A stretch of DNA of 64,000 bases, taken from Nematostella vectensis. Its lineage: Eukaryota; Cnidaria; Anthozoa; Actiniaria; Edwardsiidae. Below, in pieces: positions 61,201 to 64,000 of the stretch. The translations under genes and the position numbers were made by a program. The DNA lies in contig NC_064035.1 in assembly GCF_932526225.1 (NCBI RefSeq), forward strand, positions 11,209,296 through 11,273,295, read 5' to 3'. Numbering within the stretch: the first letter of the stretch is position 1; each line of letters begins with the position of its first letter. The notes beneath the pieces were generated by a model. It was given only the letters and a program-made list of their open reading frames with translations, was not told the DNA's origin and did no database searches.

Positions 61201-63171
61201 CTATGTATCAAGGTCGCGGGGATGTTCAGCTGCTGTTCGCACTCTCTGCCATTGCAGTTAAGGTCTCGTTCCAGGCCGCTCCGCGGAGCGTAGGCCATGA
61301 CGCCAAGGGCCCCGTTATTCTGCGCGTTTTTTATCTGTGAAACCCGGATCAGGAGTATGTTATCGAATATCGGCTGGCATGTTGGCTTTAACGTGGAGCT
61401 GCTCCATGTTTTTCAATATCACAGACAAACAGCAACAAATCGTCACCTGTTCAAGTTTTTATACGATCATATAATATAGATTTGAAGGCTTCTTAGAACG
61501 AGAGATCCAACGTTGTTTTATCATGTTCCAATGATTTAACGTTATTCACGCTAGTAGTGATACTTTTTAAGCAAGCCAAAGCGGCAGATTGCTCGCAAAT
61601 CTATAGCAAGCATGCAAAACCAATCACACTACCAGGATATTAGCAGCTTTGCTTGAATCTTTTTACAGAAGAGGTCTGGTTACTAACGTTGTTCGATTTC
61701 ATTGGTGAAGGATGTTTTAAAATCTACTTGCGTATTGCGAAACTACAAGAAGGTTGCGCAAGTCGCTCATCTGCAGTGAATCAGGATTTGGTGTCGGTTT
61801 TCGATTAAACGACTTCTGTTTATAAGCGCGGTAGGTCTCAACTCCCTTTTTCTCCTGTTATTTGCGTGTGTGGCCGCAAGTTTAGAGACGCTTTGATATC
61901 TTACGCAATCAATTTAATACAAATCGCACCTTAGTAAAAGGAGAACAACTGCCCTGTTCGAGCGAAACTAGTGCCAGGCTTCCCTGCGGGTTTTCAGCGA
62001 ATTTTGATGCACAGGAGTCGTTGATGTTGAGGATTCTGAGCCGGCGGTGTTTAGCAGTCAGCGCGTTGACTGTTGGAAGCCATGAGTAGCGCGCGTCCAG
62101 TCGACGGAACACGTTGAGAACGTCACCTGGAAGAGAGCACAACGAACAGTCAATGAACGCCATTTTATACCCTCGCACCGGGCCCGTAGCCAGGATTTTG
62201 AACGGAGGGGTTCGTTTACCCATTAAGCGGACCATTTTCTCTTAGGTAGATCGTCCCAGCTTGCAGTGGTCCTCAATTTTCCTCAATCAACCGTTGTATT
62301 TTCAATTCAATTTCAATTTTCAATTTGTAAAATAGCAAATAAGTTCTTGATCGATATTCTTTTATTGGGCTTGAAATACGTGATTAGGTGAAAATAAATA
62401 GTTGCAAAAAATTATTTTTACCAATTTACAATAAAAACGTGCAATATTCCTTCAATTTCACTTTATTTTATTGCGCAACTGGCGCAACCTACTTGTACAA
62501 ATATATTAGTGCGCAGCGCATGTTCACAATTATGCCTAGCCTGCGTAGCAAGCGTTCCCGTGTGTTTTGAGCGAAAGGAAACCCTGAGAAACAGAGGAAA
62601 CCGGCGAGAAGTTCGATATGCCATATGTCAAAATCTCGCTAATCGAACTTCTCGTCGGTTTCTGGGTTTCTTTGCGCTCAATACACACGGGAACGCTTGC
62701 TACGCAGTACCGAGTCTAAAGCCCAGCGTGGAAGGCCTCTGGGCAGACTCTCGTGTCAATTACCGGACTGTGGAAGGTGGTTCCATAGTCTCAGGGCACT
62801 GAACTCGAGTGAAGACTAACACCAAAATCGGTTGAAAGGGTCCTGCGACAATTCCGTTGTGTGTAAGCTTTCTATTTTAATAAAATAAAAATGAAAGCAA
62901 CAAACCATTGCTATTCTCGACAGCAATCTGATCATATCCACAGAACCGCCCTGCGCATGCCCACTGCGACAAGAGTCCCGGTATCCAATTCCCGAGTTGG
63001 TGAACAGGAAAAGTCACAAAGTGTACGCGTCTTAGCCAGTGCTGCCGAAATGTCGACATTCTCACGAACTTGCTCGGGTCGCCGACGGGGGTACCGAAGC
63101 GCTTCCGTCTTACCGGCGCTCGGGTTGAGCCGACTGGGTTGGTGCGTGTACGATCGGCTATGTATTGCCGT
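58284..63171 (-). CDS. PA-domain protein with PNGase F-like N- and C-domains (5' end incomplete)
   Basis: Exons, high to low: 62906-63171 (least certain), 61930-62126, 61039-61334, 60608-60735, 60192-60357, 59615-59772, 58284-58837; all joins close in phase. Exons 2-3 give a protease-associated fold (GSLALVSLEQGSCSPFTKIK, AQNNGALGVMAYAP, IPATLIHSASG). Exons 5-6 resemble the PNGase F N-domain (CTHWDHVIRLFVTCDG, SELGRWIMAFKR, YWITPISSLLPLM). The last exon resembles the C-domain (ITGHGRDNNDCAGAC, TSHHFVVNG, GREGWCDGQEVVPW). PNGase F removes N-glycans between Asn and GlcNAc; the Asp of WDH and the Glu of SELGRW are possible active-site matches (inference). Secretion or the lumen is likely from the Cys and NxT sites, but no signal peptide was found. 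Upstream exons may lie past 63171 or outside the window. Confidence 0.75.
59990..60105. repeat. Trinucleotide microsatellite (GAT/GAC/GGC/GGT)
   Basis: Runs of GATGAT, ACGACG, GGCGGC and about fifteen GGT, in intron 5 of the PNGase-like gene, directly upstream of exon 5's donor side. The reading frames it makes (poly-Thr, poly-His) are artefacts. Confidence 0.95.
62541..62706. mobile_element. Palindromic MITE, about 166 bp
   Basis: CTGCGTAGCAAGCGTTCCCG and the following TGTGTTTTGAGCG are mirrored at 62672-62706 (TGCGCTCAATACACACGGGA, ACGCTTGCTACGCAG). Inner arms GGCGAGAAGTTCGAT and ATCGAACTTCTCGTCGG continue the palindrome. It sits in intron 1 of the PNGase-like gene. Confidence 0.8.
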
Positions 63172-64000
63172 CTGCAAACATCAAGAGAGAAGTCGTATTG
63201 AGGCATGTAGGATGAAAGGAATTGCCCCTGCTAAGCTGACAGATCTATAAAGCTCTATGTTGATGAAGACAACAAAACGTGACGTGGGTCCTCTTTGGCT
63301 AGTAACTATGTCTGGATTCCGCCGTCCATATGACAGAGTCCTTTGAAGCGTACCTGTAGGCTTTGATAGTATTTTTCCGGCCCGAAAACCCGAAAACACG
63401 GAGCTTGCATATTCATAGCGTCAGTCTAAAAATCCTAAGGTGCGCAGACTATCCATATACTAGGGCCCCCTTCACTTCCATAAAGTGAGATTGTTACAAT
63501 GATCTGTGCATACCCCTCCCCCCTGTTAGGGACAGGCTTGCGCGTGCTGTGTATGCCAACGTGTGTATGTCGCAGAAATTTTTAGGGCTTGCTGGATTCT
63601 GGCGCCTTAATTTCTAGACACACCATAAGTCTTTTTCTAATTGATTTCATGCATACAGTATCATATCACTATGGCTAAGAATAAAAAAAGTATTTGCTTT
63701 GGTACTTAAGAAGAACAATATGATGGCGGGAAAGCGCAATGTTTTTAATAACAGAGAATATTTCTACAGAAGATTTGCATTTCCCAAACTAAATATATCT
63801 AAAATATATCTTAAAGAGGAAGATACTGCTATCATAACGCTATTGTCAGAGCTGCTCAAATTTCTCTCCGACAATATAAAAGTTCCGGTAGCAGTTCGAG
63901 TGTGCATTTAGCGATTGTGATTCATTATTTTTATTGTTTTAGAAAAGCGTCCATTGATCGTCGATAGAACAATGCGCAAAACTATAACTATTTTGTCGCG
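63172..64000. other. Right-edge region, no gene resolved
   Basis: Presumed upstream intron or promoter of the PNGase-like gene. Open frames on both strands near 63181-63399 and 63699-63911 have no recognised similarity and no splice context, so none is called. Confidence 0.35.

Noticed and set aside
63699-63911. 70-codon plus-strand frame near the right edge
   Set aside because: AT-rich, Lys/Asn-rich composition with no recognisable domain and no neighbouring exon.

Overview
The window is eukaryotic: protein genes are split into short exons with GT..AG introns, introns are crowded with minisatellites, MITEs and LINE remnants, and the products are animal proteins (GPATCH2, INO80D, Lunapark, CFAP141). 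Compact introns, head-to-head genes and the repeat style fit a cnidarian, most likely a sea anemone of the Nematostella type. The phylum is a fair inference; the species is a guess. All exon models were built by hand from splice signals and reading-frame continuity, and almost every exon junction given here closes in phase.

Layout. (1) 376-2283, minus: 5' part of a GPATCH2/GPATCH2L-family gene; its G-patch end lies off the left edge. (2) 4154-13608, plus, head to head with it: a 13-exon gene for a 786-residue protein with an N-terminal MGCAPS acylation motif, a coiled coil, a Tudor-like module, two TIR domains and a second Tudor-like module. I know no vertebrate protein of this build, and it is the best candidate here for an undescribed system. 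(3) 15197-27903, plus: a 15-exon coiled-coil gene (1377 residues) that resembles the FAM186 family. (4) 28061-30475: a 2.4-kb array of a 22-bp satellite between two convergent genes. (5) 31184-36143, minus: INO80D. (6) 38129-50136, minus: Lunapark (LNPK), 13 exons, complete, with a DNA transposon remnant and a hAT-type MITE in its introns. (7) 51878-55038, minus: CFAP141. (8) 56257-56769, minus: an unrecognised single-pass membrane protein. (9) 58284-63171, minus: a PA-domain protein with a PNGase F-like two-domain core, 5' end unresolved.

Non-coding highlights. Two complete hammerhead ribozyme motifs lie on the minus strand (5833-5873 and 12401-12441), both inside introns of the TIR gene and both with the tiny stem III typical of retroelement hammerheads. 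The second is in a perfect 73-bp inverted repeat inserted in a 55-bp minisatellite whose last unit carries the splice acceptor of exon 12. At least ten minisatellite arrays occupy roughly 12% of the window; several include or abut splice sites. A 14-bp motif, GTAACGTAAATGAC, recurs about nine times on both sides of a decayed transposase-like gene in LNPK intron 2.

The genes are not an operon and share no evident pathway. They cover nuclear regulation (GPATCH2, INO80D), ER shape (LNPK), cilia (CFAP141), a probable membrane-anchored signalling or NAD-cleaving protein (TIR gene) and glycan handling (PNGase-like).
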